Assembly: GCF_007786445.1 (NCBI RefSeq)
Contig: NZ_VNJI01000063.1
Span: 1 to 40,905, forward strand
DNA from: Paenibacillus cremeus
GTDB taxonomy: Bacteria > Bacillota > Bacilli > Paenibacillales > NBRC-103111
Reading direction: 5' to 3'
DNA: 40,905 nucleotides
Positions 32,773 to 40,905 of this stretch are shown here, in pieces (position 1 is the stretch's first letter; every line of letters starts with the position of its first letter). The notes under the pieces are model-generated. The model searched no databases, had not been told where the DNA came from, and was given only the letters and a program-made list of their open reading frames with translations. A program made the translations under genes and the position numbers.

Positions 32773-33996
32773 CTAGCTCTTCTCGATCAGCCCTAGCTTG
32801 CGTGCCGCGTATGCGGTTGTGCCCGCTTGAAGCACGATGGTCAGAAGCACGGCCATGAACGTGACGGCGGCGATCACATCGGCGTATTTGACCCCTAGTC
32901 CCGCCACCATCCCGGACAATGCCGCCGGAATAACGCCGGTTTCGCGCACCCAGAACATGAAGAGGATCTCCTTCCAGGTCCAGTCGGCTCTTCGATCCGG
33001 CAGCGCCGAAGCGAGTACGGTCAGCGGCCGCGCAATCAACATAAAGACGGCGATCACCCCAAGGCTCGGCCATAAATAATTGATAATCACCTGGAAATTC
33101 ACCTGGCTGCCCAGAAAAATAAAGATCAGCATGCGCATGAGCACCGTCAAATTTTCCATAAAATGACCCATTTCATGCAGCTTGTCCTCTAGCTCTATTT
33201 TGAACAAATCGATGTTCCCCCAAATGAGTCCGGCGGTGAACGTCGCCATAAAGCCGCTAACATGAAATACGTCCCCAAGCCAATACGCGCCAAGTGAAGT
33301 GACGACCAGAGCAATGGTGGCATAGTCCCGCAAAAAGCCGATTCTCAGATGGGCTGTGATGAAGCTGAATATCATCCCGATACCGACACCAACGAGAATG
33401 CCTCCGATCGCGGTCAATAAAAACTCCGTGATTCCCGAAGTAAGCGAAAGTGCCTGCCCGCCGGTGATGACCGCAAGTACGGAGAACGTCAGAATCGATC
33501 CGGTCGCATCGTTAAAAGCCGATTCGCTTTCGACGGTTTCCCGCACTTTAGGCCGAATCTTCACCTGCTTGAAGACCGGGATTAATGTCGCCGGATCAGT
33601 GGATGCGATGATTGCTCCCAGCAGCACCGCATAAAGCGTGGGAATCCCAAGAAGCGAATGTGCCGCATATGCCGTCATCGCACAAGTGATCAAGACACCC
33701 GGAACGCTCAACAGCGACACCGTAATCCATACCTTCTTCAAGCCGGACAACCGGATGTTGCGACCGCCGTCGAATAAAATCAACGTCGAGCCGACAGTCA
33801 GAATAAACTGGTTCGTAAAGGAGCTGCTCGATTCGTGCACCAAATGTAAGACGGGTCCAATCAATATCCCCGCTACCAAAAAAAGCGCAACGTCTGGCAG
33901 CCTCAGCCAGCCCGCCACCTTCCCGAACAGCATTCCCAAAGCAAGAATGAATACGATTAAAAAAAGCACATGGTCCATCAGCGCTGCATTTTCCAT
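32773..33996 (-). CDS. cation/H+ antiporter, CPA1/NhaP-like
   Basis: The 407-residue membrane protein has about 12-13 helices. ASTDPATL (132-139) and ESAFNDATGS (158-167) hold the Thr-Asp and Asn-Asp residues of the ion site in CPA1 (electroneutral, Asn-Asp) exchangers. NhaP proteins exchange Na+ or K+ for H+. GGGAGG precedes ATG 33996. It follows the KtrA gene in the same direction after a 64-base gap, so uptake and extrusion of cations may be controlled together. A TrkA-C regulatory tail is absent. Confidence 0.88.
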   Translation of the reverse strand: MENAALMDHVLFLIVFILALGMLFGKVAGWLRLPDVALFLVAGILIGPVLHLVHESSSSFTNQFILTVGSTLILFDGGRNIRLSGLKKVWITVSLLSVPGVLITCAMTAYAAHSLLGIPTLYAVLLGAIIASTDPATLIPVFKQVKIRPKVRETVESESAFNDATGSILTFSVLAVITGGQALSLTSGITEFLLTAIGGILVGVGIGMIFSFITAHLRIGFLRDYATIALVVTSLGAYWLGDVFHVSGFMATFTAGLIWGNIDLFKIELEDKLHEMGHFMENLTVLMRMLIFIFLGSQVNFQVIINYLWPSLGVIAVFMLIARPLTVLASALPDRRADWTWKEILFMFWVRETGVIPAALSGMVAGLGVKYADVIAAVTFMAVLLTIVLQAGTTAYAARKLGLIEKS

Positions 33997-34060
33997 TCCG
34001 AGCCTCCCGTGACCTAAACCATGGTTTTGTACGTGCTAATGAAGTCGGATGAGAACTGGA

Positions 34061-34723
34061 TTATCGGTTCACCTCGTGCTCGAACGATTCGACCTGCTCA
34101 TTGGTTCCAATCACAACCATGATGTCGCGCTCCTCTACCCGGTCGGAAGCCGTCGGAGCAATGATGACTCCGCCCTTCTTATTGATAGCTACTACGCTGC
34201 AGCCGAATCTCGCCCTGGGATTCAGATCCTCCAAGGTACTGCCCGAAAGCCGCTTTGGCACCGCCAGCTCGGCAATGGTATAGTCATGGGATAATTCAAT
34301 ATAATCCAGCAAATTTGGAGATGCCAGCTGATTCGCCACCCGAACGCCCATATCCCGCTCCGGAAAGATCACCCGGTCGACGCCGATTTTTTCCAGCACC
34401 TTCCCGTGAAGCTCGGAAAGCGCCTTGGCAACAACCATTTTCACCCCGAGTTCCTTGAGTAAGATGGCGGCCAAAATACTTGCTTGAATGTCATCTCCGA
34501 TCGCTACGATGGCACAATCAAAATTGCGCAGCCCTAAAGAACGAACCACCTCTTCATCCGTCGCATCCGCTACGACCGCGTGGGTCAGCTTCTCGCTCAT
34601 TTGGTCGACGGATTCCTCATCCTTATCAATGCCTAACACTTCAAAACCAAGACTCACCAACTCGGAAGCCAGACTGGAGCCGAATCTTCCCAAGCCGATC
34701 ACTGCATATTGTTTGCCTTTCAT
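34061..34723 (-). CDS. ktrA: K+ uptake regulatory subunit KtrA (RCK/TrkA domains)
   Basis: The 220-residue protein has an RCK-N Rossmann domain (GLGRFG at 10-15 and Asp33 for nucleotide ribose) and a C-terminal RCK-C/TrkA-C domain (SGSTLEDLNPRARFGCSVVAI). KtrA forms an octameric ring that gates KtrB in response to ATP/ADP and is inhibited by c-di-AMP in other Firmicutes. It lies 12 bases downstream of ktrB. Identity as KtrA rather than KtrC is not resolved. Confidence 0.92.
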   Translation of the reverse strand: MKGKQYAVIGLGRFGSSLASELVSLGFEVLGIDKDEESVDQMSEKLTHAVVADATDEEVVRSLGLRNFDCAIVAIGDDIQASILAAILLKELGVKMVVAKALSELHGKVLEKIGVDRVIFPERDMGVRVANQLASPNLLDYIELSHDYTIAELAVPKRLSGSTLEDLNPRARFGCSVVAINKKGGVIIAPTASDRVEERDIMVVIGTNEQVESFEHEVNR

Positions 34724-34735
34724 TCGTGCTGCCCC

Positions 34736-36085
34736 CTATCCAATCGTAATTTTCCCCTCAGGGTATCGATAGAGCTCCTTCTCCGCCTTCGGCCCCAAAG
34801 CATAAGCCAAGGTCAACGGACCTAGCCGTCCTGCGAACATCGTAAAAATAATCATCATTTTGCCGAACTCCGACAGGTCCGATGTCAACCCCAGCGTCAA
34901 ACCTACCGTTCCAAACGCCGAGGTCACCTCGAACAAAATCATCAGCAGTGAATGGTCTTCCGTGGTCGACAACAGCATCGTAACGAAAATGACCAAAAAG
35001 AGCGCGACCATCGTCAGCGTAATGGCCTTCAGAATCCGATCCTTCCCTAACCGATTATGAAACAGAACAATATCTTCCTTGCCCCGAATCATAGCCAGCA
35101 TCGCGCCGATCAGCGTAGTAAACGTCGTCGTCTTGATCCCGCCGCCCGTCGAGCCGGGTGATGCCCCGATAAACATGAGGAGGACCATGAAAAATTGCGA
35201 CGCTTGCCTTAGCGCCCCCAAGTCCACCGTATTGGCTCCGGCTGTCCGCGGCGTCACCGATTGGAAGAATGCGGCCAGAATTTTGCCGTACCAGTTCAAG
35301 GAGCCGAGCGTCTTCGGGTTCGTATATTCGAACACATAAATGACGATTGCTCCGATTAAAATGAGCGCACCCGTCGCACTGAGCACGACCTTGGAATGCA
35401 GCGACAGCCGCTTATTTTTCTTGTAATCCATCAAATCAGCCATCACGATAAAGCCAAGACCGCCCAAAATAATCAGTCCCATAGACACGACATTCACAAT
35501 AAAATCATCCGCATAAGAGGTTAGGCTGCTGAACGGCCCAGTGATCGGACCAAACAAGTCAAAGCCGGCGTTATTGAAAAACGAAATGGCATGCCAGATC
35601 CCGTAGTAGATTGCTTTACCCGGTCCCAAATCAAAGGACCATCGAATCGAGAAAATAATGGCGGCCACCAGCTCAATCGTGAGCGAATACGCAATGACCT
35701 TGCGGATCAGCCGTACAATGCCCTCCATGCTGCCCTGATTCATCGCTTCCTGCAATATCAGCCGCTCCTTGAGCGAAATTCTTTTTTTCAGCATAAAGGC
35801 AATCAGCGTTGCCATCGTCATAAAACCGAGACCGCCCACCTGAATCAGCGTAATGATGACGATCTGCCCGAAGAACGTGAAGGTGGAGCCGGTATCGACA
35901 ACTACCAAGCCGGTTACACAGGTCGCTGAGGTGGCGGTAAACAACGCGTTTAGAAATGACAGCGGAGTACCGGTCGATGCGATTGGCAGCGTAAGCAGTC
36001 CTGCACCGACGAGAATTATGGCGGCAAAGCCGATGACCAAAATTTGCGGCGGCGTGAGCTTAATTTTTTTTAGGGATGAATTCAT
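34736..36085 (-). CDS. ktrB: K+ uptake membrane subunit KtrB (TrkH/KtrB family)
   Basis: The 449-residue protein has four pore repeats with the selectivity segments TCVTGL (55-60), NNAGFDLFG, SPGSTGGGIKTTTF and AFGTVGLTLG, each with the expected Gly. It is the K+/Na+-coupled channel-like subunit of the Ktr system. GAGGTG precedes ATG 36085. It is first in the ktrB-ktrA-antiporter cluster. No c-di-AMP riboswitch is apparent upstream. Confidence 0.94.
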   Translation of the reverse strand: MNSSLKKIKLTPPQILVIGFAAIILVGAGLLTLPIASTGTPLSFLNALFTATSATCVTGLVVVDTGSTFTFFGQIVIITLIQVGGLGFMTMATLIAFMLKKRISLKERLILQEAMNQGSMEGIVRLIRKVIAYSLTIELVAAIIFSIRWSFDLGPGKAIYYGIWHAISFFNNAGFDLFGPITGPFSSLTSYADDFIVNVVSMGLIILGGLGFIVMADLMDYKKNKRLSLHSKVVLSATGALILIGAIVIYVFEYTNPKTLGSLNWYGKILAAFFQSVTPRTAGANTVDLGALRQASQFFMVLLMFIGASPGSTGGGIKTTTFTTLIGAMLAMIRGKEDIVLFHNRLGKDRILKAITLTMVALFLVIFVTMLLSTTEDHSLLMILFEVTSAFGTVGLTLGLTSDLSEFGKMMIIFTMFAGRLGPLTLAYALGPKAEKELYRYPEGKITIG

Positions 36086-36278
36086 TATGCTGCACCTCGT
36101 ATGTAAGAACTGACATTTCCCTCGGTCTCATGTTTCCCTCGATTCCTATAAGAAATTCGGTTTCACTCCATTTCATCTGAAAATTGGTTCTATGGCTTCA
36201 TTGGAATTGTGACAAGCATGTATGCTAATTTTAAGGAATACACTGTAAAGATCCTAACTATTGCTGAAGGAGCCTCTC

Positions 36279-37895
36279 ATGCGGAAAAGACTCTCTGAAC
36301 CATCGCTGCTGATCATGGCTGTCATCGGACTCATTATGTATTTGGGCGTCGCTTTTCTATCCCCTTATCTCGGTAAAGGGGACCGGGTGGATGAAGAAAC
36401 GGAGGCGCAGCCGGCCATCAGCAAGCAGCAGGCGGCGGATGCCGCTTTGCAGTTCGCGCGCAGCCGATTCCAGCTGTCCACCGACACGGAAACAAACACG
36501 ATGTTTCAGTCCTACACGCTCCGCAGCGGCTACTTGCAGAAAGAACATCTATACGAGAAATATACGAAGCAATTCGGCGAGCGTTTCCCCTTGGACTATT
36601 ACGAGGTAGAGATTAATGACCGCAGCACGGGCTTGAATTATTTTATCGCGGTCAACTTTACGTCCAAGCAGATCATCGGCTGGGAAAGGAATAAAACGGC
36701 CACCTCCAAAGCCAGCACCGTCAGCTCCGGAGAAACGGATACCGGCAAGCTGGTGGCGCAAGCGATGAAGGACATGGGATATGCACCGGACGACTTTGTC
36801 AAAAAGGAGGATACCGGAAGCACCGTCACGCCGGGCGGCCTGGCTTATGAAAGCAAGACGGTGCGGCTTGGCGATGCGCGGTTAACACTCGTCCTCAAGC
36901 TGGGCGACGGTCAAGTGACGGCCTTCCGTCCCGCCTTCACGGTGCCGCAATCGTTTATCGCGTGGCAGGCTGCGCAGGATGACCAAGCCACCCTCATGAC
37001 GCGGGTCAGCATGCTGCTGTCGCTTTTTATGGGAGCTGCGGCCATCTGGATCGTCATTCGCTATCGCCGCGAAATTCGGTTCCGAACGGGTCTTATCTTG
37101 ACGCTTGTTTTCTTAGCGGTCTACATCGCCAACAACTTCAATATGACGCCGGCCTTCCGGACCAGCCACGGCAGCGGTCCAACCGATATGAACATGATGA
37201 TTTATTTGTGGTTCGTCAATATTTTTGTCGTGCTCATGGGATTGTCGGCGTACTTCTCGATGATCGCGGGACAGAAGCTGTGGCATGATCAGGGCTTTCC
37301 ATCGTGGCCTCGTTGGAGAGAGGCATCGTTCGGTGCTCATGTGAAGCTGGCTACTGCGCGGGGCTACTTGATTTGTTTATTCATTCTCGGTCTGCAGCAG
37401 GTGCTGTTCCTGGCCGCCGGTGAAGTATTCGATGTATGGGCCGTCAGCGATCCGGCCGATTCGGTGTACAATATGATTTATCCCGGGCTATTTCCGCTGA
37501 TGGCATGGGCCGCCGCCATTTCGGAGGAAGCGATCTACCGGTTCCTCGGCATTGCCCTCTTCTGGAGGCTAACCCGCAATCGATTCCTTGCCGTGCTGCT
37601 GCCCAGTATCATCTGGGCGATGAGCCATACGCAGTACCCGATCTATCCCGTGTACACCCGTCTGGTGGAGGTCTCGGTGATCGGCCTGGTATTCGGCTGG
37701 ACGCTGCTGCGCTACGGCTTCCTCACGGCGCTGTTCGCCCATGCAGCCATGGACAGCATCCTGATGGGACTGTCGCTGATGTATATGGGCAGCGTACAGC
37801 ACGCGATTACCGGGGCCGCTTATCTGGTGATCCCGGCGCTGATCGGGTGGCTGATTGCGCGGTTTCACGGCTACACTCGCGCTGTGCGCGAATAG
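36279..37895 (+). CDS. CPBP-family intramembrane metalloprotease
   Basis: The 538-residue protein begins with a membrane helix, then a hydrophilic extracellular domain (about 45-240), then many helices. The CPBP motifs are SEEAIYR (415-421, EExxxR), AMSH with His450, and HAAMD with His488. CPBP proteases mature peptides or regulate membrane proteins; some protect against bacteriocins. AAGGAG precedes ATG 36279; an upstream ATG in frame adds six residues. The extracellular domain is not one I recognise. Confidence 0.86.
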   Translation: MRKRLSEPSLLIMAVIGLIMYLGVAFLSPYLGKGDRVDEETEAQPAISKQQAADAALQFARSRFQLSTDTETNTMFQSYTLRSGYLQKEHLYEKYTKQFGERFPLDYYEVEINDRSTGLNYFIAVNFTSKQIIGWERNKTATSKASTVSSGETDTGKLVAQAMKDMGYAPDDFVKKEDTGSTVTPGGLAYESKTVRLGDARLTLVLKLGDGQVTAFRPAFTVPQSFIAWQAAQDDQATLMTRVSMLLSLFMGAAAIWIVIRYRREIRFRTGLILTLVFLAVYIANNFNMTPAFRTSHGSGPTDMNMMIYLWFVNIFVVLMGLSAYFSMIAGQKLWHDQGFPSWPRWREASFGAHVKLATARGYLICLFILGLQQVLFLAAGEVFDVWAVSDPADSVYNMIYPGLFPLMAWAAAISEEAIYRFLGIALFWRLTRNRFLAVLLPSIIWAMSHTQYPIYPVYTRLVEVSVIGLVFGWTLLRYGFLTALFAHAAMDSILMGLSLMYMGSVQHAITGAAYLVIPALIGWLIARFHGYTRAVRE

Positions 37896-37933
37896 GCCCA
37901 TGCCGTCAAGCCCCTGCCTGACAACATGGGCCT
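37894..37933. terminator. hairpin between convergent CPBP and uvrC genes
   Basis: AGGCCCATG pairs with CATGGGCCT, and inside it GTCA with TGAC. No good T-run follows on either strand, so it may be a weak terminator. Confidence 0.45.
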
Positions 37934-37957
37934 CGGCCCTTGGAATATAAACTCGGC

Positions 37958-39937
37958 TTACAATGTTTCCTCCGATGCAGATGCAAACGCATCGACATCG
38001 GTCTCAGTTTCAGCCTCAGCTGCTTCTGCCGGCGCCTGTTCCGAACCGTTGAGCGCCTCCAGTATTTGCGAGGCCAGCTTCGCCCCAATCCCCAGAGGCT
38101 TGAAGTCTTCGACTTCGGCCTCTTTGATTTTTTTCAGCGAGCCAAAATGCTTCAGCAGCGCCTTCCGCCGCTTCTCGCCGATGCCCGGAATCGCATCCAG
38201 CTGCGACACCGTCATCGACTTGGCGCGCGTCTCCCGGTGGAAGGTGATCGCGAAGCGGTGAACCTCCTCTTGAATGCGCTGCAGCAAGTAAAATTCCTGG
38301 CTGTCGCGCGGAATCGGAACCACCTCGGCGGGATCGCCCATCAGCAGCTGCGCCGTCTTATGCTTGGTGTCCTTCGCCAAACCGCAGACCGGGATGAACA
38401 GCCCCAGCTCGTTCTCCAGCACATCGACCGCTGCCGCAATATGGCCTTTGCCGCCGTCGATTACGACAAGGTCGGGCATCTGCAGCCCTTCCTTCAGCAC
38501 GCGCTCGTACCGCCTCCGCACCACTTCCCGCATCGTCTCGTAATCGTCCGGCCCTTTGACGGTGCGGACTTTGTACTTGCGGTATTCCTTCCGGTCCGGC
38601 TTGCCGTCGGTAAACACGACCATCGCCGACACCGGATCGGAGCCTTGAATGTTCGAGTTATCGAACGCCTCTATCCGGTGGATGACGCCGGTGCCGAGCC
38701 ATTCGCCGAGATTTTCCACCGCTTTGACCGTCCGGCTCTCATCCCGCTCGATCAGGCGGAACTTCTCCTCCAGCGCCACACGGCCGTTGTCACAGGCCAT
38801 GTCCACCATGTTCTTCTTCAGCCCTCGTCGTGGAACATGAACCTTGACCTTCAGCCAGCTCTCCAGCGCTTCTTTGACGTCGGTCTTGACTTCAGCCGGC
38901 TCCGATTCCGACTCCGCATGTGCGACAGCTTCCTCCGAAGCGGCTGCCGTCGACTCTGCCTCCTCATCCGCAGGCAGAAAGATCTCCCTCGGCAGCGCCG
39001 GATTGTCGCTGTAATACTGCGTCACGAACGACAAGAAATCGTCGTAGGCTTCCCCGTAATACGGGAACATCGTCGCATGCCGCTCGATCAGCTTGCCTTG
39101 ACGCATGTACAGGATTTGGACGCACATCCAGCCCTTCTCTACGGCGAAGCCGAACACATCCCGATCCACGGTATCCATCGTATTGATCTTCTGCTTCTCC
39201 ATCACCGCGTCGATATGGACGATTTGATCCCGCAGCTCCTTTGCGCGCTCGAAGTTCAGCTCCTCCGCCGCCTCCTGCATTTTGCGGGTCAAATCCTGCT
39301 TGATCTCGTCGTGCCCGCCATTGAGGAACCGGCTGATCTCCTGCACCATCTTGTCATACGTCTCTTGCTCGACCTCATATTCGCACGGCGCGACGCATTG
39401 GCCCAGATGATAATAAAGACAGACCCGGTCCGGCAGCGTCTTGCATTTGCGCAGCGGATACAGGCGGTCCAGCAGCTTTTTGGTTTGCTGGGCCGCGAAT
39501 GCGTTCGGATACGGGCCGAAATATTTGCCTTTATCCTTCAAAATCCGGCGCGTGACCTCCAGCCGCGGATGCGCCTCGTTCGTAATTTTGATATACGGAA
39601 ACGATTTGTCATCCTTCAGCAGCACGTTGTAGCGCGGATGGTGCTTCTTGATCAGGTTGCATTCCAAAATGAGCGCTTCTACATTGCTGGCCGTCACGAT
39701 ATATTCGAAATCGACGATTTCGCTGACTAACACCTGCGTCTTCGCCGTATGACTTCCTGTAAAATAAGACCGGAGCCGGTTGCGCAGCACCTTGGCTTTG
39801 CCGACATAAATGATCGTGCCTTCCCGGTTTTTCATCAGATAACAGCCAGGCTTCTCCGGAACAAGCGACAGCTTGGTCTTGATGGCTTCCAGCGTCTTTT
39901 TCCGGTCCTGCTCGTGCTCCCCGCCAAAGACGGACAT
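37958..39937 (-). CDS. uvrC: excinuclease ABC subunit C
   Basis: The 659-residue protein has the GIY-YIG nuclease domain (PGCYLMKNREGTIIYVGKAK, residues 30-49), a UVR motif (ELNFERAKELRDQI, about 226-239), the RNase-H-like C-terminal nuclease core (IEAFDNSNIQGSDPVSAMVV, DLVVIDGGKGH) and a helix-hairpin-helix near the end (LDAIPGIGEKRRKALL). UvrC makes both cuts in nucleotide excision repair. An acidic Ala/Glu/Ser-rich insert (about 324-350) and an acidic 30-residue tail are lineage additions. ATG 39937 follows GGGGAG. Confidence 0.97.
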   Translation of the reverse strand: MSVFGGEHEQDRKKTLEAIKTKLSLVPEKPGCYLMKNREGTIIYVGKAKVLRNRLRSYFTGSHTAKTQVLVSEIVDFEYIVTASNVEALILECNLIKKHHPRYNVLLKDDKSFPYIKITNEAHPRLEVTRRILKDKGKYFGPYPNAFAAQQTKKLLDRLYPLRKCKTLPDRVCLYYHLGQCVAPCEYEVEQETYDKMVQEISRFLNGGHDEIKQDLTRKMQEAAEELNFERAKELRDQIVHIDAVMEKQKINTMDTVDRDVFGFAVEKGWMCVQILYMRQGKLIERHATMFPYYGEAYDDFLSFVTQYYSDNPALPREIFLPADEEAESTAAASEEAVAHAESESEPAEVKTDVKEALESWLKVKVHVPRRGLKKNMVDMACDNGRVALEEKFRLIERDESRTVKAVENLGEWLGTGVIHRIEAFDNSNIQGSDPVSAMVVFTDGKPDRKEYRKYKVRTVKGPDDYETMREVVRRRYERVLKEGLQMPDLVVIDGGKGHIAAAVDVLENELGLFIPVCGLAKDTKHKTAQLLMGDPAEVVPIPRDSQEFYLLQRIQEEVHRFAITFHRETRAKSMTVSQLDAIPGIGEKRRKALLKHFGSLKKIKEAEVEDFKPLGIGAKLASQILEALNGSEQAPAEAAEAETETDVDAFASASEETL

Positions 39938-39961
39938 CTGCCTCTCCCCTTTTTCACAAAT

Positions 39962-40002
39962 AAAAAAAGCTCTTTTCCAGCATACCAGAAAAAGAGCTTT
40001 TT
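39962..40002. terminator. terminator downstream of trxA
   Basis: AAAAAAAGCTCTTTT pairs with AAAAAGAGCTTTTT across a loop around CCAGCATACC. On the minus strand it follows trxA by 26 bases and precedes uvrC. Confidence 0.85.
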
Positions 40003-40027
40003 CTCCTCACCTTATTCGTGTGGCAAA

Positions 40028-40345
40028 TTATTGATGGCGGCTCAGCACATTTTTCAGCGCGTCCTTGGATTGGAAGCCAACCACCTTATCTACCGGCTGC
40101 CCGTCCTTGAACACGATCAAGGTTGGGATGCTCATTACGCCGAAACGGGAAGCGGATTCCGGATTGTCATCCACGTTCACCTTTGCGATTTTCACATTGT
40201 CGCCCATCTCTTTATCCAGCTCTTCCAAGACCGGAGCGATCATTTTGCAAGGACCGCACCATGGTGCCCAAAAGTCTACAAGCACGGTTCCAGTGCTTTC
40301 CACTTCACCCGCGAAGGATTGATCAGAAACGTTCACGATAGCCAT
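40028..40345 (-). CDS. trxA: thioredoxin
   Basis: The 105-residue protein is a classical thioredoxin with WCGPC at residues 29-33, the cis-Pro region MSIPTLIVF and the usual length. It reduces disulfides in cytoplasmic proteins. AAGGAGATATGACTC precedes the ATG. Confidence 0.97.
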   Translation of the reverse strand: MAIVNVSDQSFAGEVESTGTVLVDFWAPWCGPCKMIAPVLEELDKEMGDNVKIAKVNVDDNPESASRFGVMSIPTLIVFKDGQPVDKVVGFQSKDALKNVLSRHQ

Positions 40346-40397
40346 GAGTCATATCTCCTTTTCACAGAAAACGTCGTAGTATAAAGTCAACATGTAA

Positions 40398-40425
40398 AGT
40401 ATACCACAATAAGCCCCGTTTTCAA
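40398..40425 (-). promoter_or_regulatory. promoter of trxA
   Basis: On the minus strand, TTGAAA (40420-40425) and TATACT (40398-40403) are separated by 16 bp. Confidence 0.7.
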
Positions 40426-40462
40426 CCGCGCCAAAGTTTGCACAATTGTCACTTTCGCATCC

Positions 40463-40492
40463 TTTACAATTATCTGAGAAGTTGGGTATACT
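40463..40492 (+). promoter_or_regulatory. promoter of the small membrane protein gene
   Basis: TTTACA (40463-40468) and TATACT (40487-40492) are separated by 18 bp; the ATG is about 85 bases downstream. Confidence 0.6.
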
Positions 40493-40577
40493 AAGCATAA
40501 TTGAATTGACAACTGGATCGGTCGCACCGACAGCACAGTTGCAATAGACCTGGATTGCCTTAAGGAGGAACCATCTC

Positions 40578-40724
40578 ATGAACGACCCTAAACACCCGGA
40601 ACTGCACGTATACGAGGAACAACGCGATGATCTTATGGATACGGCAATGGGCTTCGGTGTCTTTTTTGGCATCTTGTTCGTGATCGCTGTAGTAGCGACG
40701 ATCATTACGATCGTAGTGAAATAA
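40578..40724 (+). CDS. small single-TM membrane protein (48 aa, YqzM-like)
   Basis: ATG 40578, behind AAGGAGG (9 bases), to TAA 40724 encodes 48 residues. The first 20 or so are polar and acidic (MNDPKHPELHVYEEQRDD); the rest is one hydrophobic helix (GFGVFFGILFVIAVVATIIT) ending VVK. Polar head plus single C-terminal helix resembles YqzM-type small proteins of Firmicutes, which have no known function. Promoter, ribosome site and terminator are all in place, so it is very likely a real gene although too short for common ORF filters. Confidence 0.8.
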   Translation: MNDPKHPELHVYEEQRDDLMDTAMGFGVFFGILFVIAVVATIITIVVK

Positions 40725-40747
40725 GGTTGCTTGTTCAGGTAAGGAAG

Positions 40748-40778
40748 GTCTTATCCGCTCTCGGGTAAGGCTTTTTTT
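40748..40778 (+). terminator. intrinsic terminator of the 48-aa gene
   Basis: GTCTTATCC pairs with GGGTAAGGC (two G-U; loop GCTCTC), followed by seven T. Confidence 0.85.
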
Positions 40779-40780
40779 GT

Positions 40781-40905
40781 ATAGTAGGGTAAGACGAGGG
40801 ATTACTCCCTCGGACTCCCCGTCAAACCGTGCATGCGGATTTCCCGCACACGGCTTTCCTTTGTCAGTTCCCCATCTTCAGGAGCGAGTCGTCTTCACCC
40901 GTCGC
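40781..40905 (-). mobile_element. 3' end of a group II intron (domains V and VI), partial
   Basis: On the minus strand a 34-base segment at 40823-40856 has the form of group II intron domain V: it starts AAGCCGTGTGCGG, has a GAAA loop region and ends CCGCATGCACGGTTTG. It is followed by a domain VI-like hairpin (CGAGGGA/TCCCTCG, 40795-40812) and a pyrimidine-rich end near CCCTACTAT. Domain V is the catalytic centre and is strongly conserved in length and shape. The intron 5' part and any reverse transcriptase would lie beyond the right edge. The exact 3' boundary is estimated from the 7-8 base branch-point rule and may be off by several bases. Confidence 0.65.

Noticed and set aside
36086..36278. 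Possible c-di-AMP riboswitch before ktrB
   Set aside because: The region is short and shows none of the paired GC-rich helices or conserved segments of the ydaO class; only weak promoter-like boxes were seen.
37940..39730. Long plus-strand frame opposite uvrC
   Set aside because: It mirrors uvrC codons and encodes no recognisable protein.
1..40905. tRNA, rRNA, prophage or defence island
   Set aside because: No tRNA-like cloverleaf, rRNA stretch, integrase, capsid or restriction/defence protein motif was recognised in any reading frame.

Overview
The window looks like chromosomal DNA of a Gram-positive, endospore-forming member of the Paenibacillaceae, probably Paenibacillus. The evidence is a moderately GC-rich sequence, strong AGGAGG-type ribosome binding sites, frequent TTG and GTG starts, and many hairpin-plus-T-run terminators. 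The gene families agree: PadR, YtrA-type GntR, a BmrC/BmrD-like ABC pair, a B. subtilis-type sdhCAB operon, KtrAB, PHP-type HisJ and a YqzM-like small protein. Species cannot be fixed from the sequence alone. No tRNA, rRNA or CRISPR was seen.

Layout. 1-630: the C-terminal end of a transposase and a run of four interspersed palindromic repeats. 629-2850: a padR and 14-TM efflux pair behind a promoter that carries an evident operator. 2913-4815: a LysR regulator coupled to PHP-type histidinol phosphatase. 4820-8080: GDSL hydrolase, a Gly-rich small protein, an AraC regulator and a PhyH-type dioxygenase. 8092-16205, all on the minus strand: MFS exporter, cyclase-family hydrolase, aspartase, GDPD, a GntR/ABC ATPase/ABC permease operon and a CE7 acetyl esterase. 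16311-20664: a leader with mutually exclusive RNA helices and two successive intrinsic terminators, then a heterodimeric multidrug ABC exporter whose second gene is cut by an in-frame TAA. 20683-28300: DUF1697, a RacA/MerR-like protein, a PL22-type oligogalacturonate lyase, two small unknown genes, a CDF metal exporter behind a 21-bp phased repeat array, a GH88 hydrolase with its LacI regulator, and a LytTR protein. 28329-32764: sdhCAB with a divergent LysR gene. 32773-36085: a cation/H+ antiporter with KtrA and KtrB. 36279-40778: CPBP protease, uvrC, trxA and a 48-residue membrane protein. 40781-40905: the 3' end of a group II intron on the minus strand, running off the window.

Most genes are ordinary metabolism, transport and regulation. 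The strongest unusual signal is the leader at 16311-16661. It holds a 32-codon ORF with an Arg-His-Arg stretch, three mutually complementary segments (two GGTTACGC copies around one GCGTAACC) and a terminator built from the third. This is the layout expected for ribosome-mediated, antibiotic-inducible attenuation of the ABC exporter. The exporter's second subunit nevertheless carries a premature stop between its Q-loop and signature motif. A second notable signal is the 21-bp phased repeat array that ends just before the -35 box of the CDF exporter. Function calls come from reading translated sequence and family knowledge; no database search was run.
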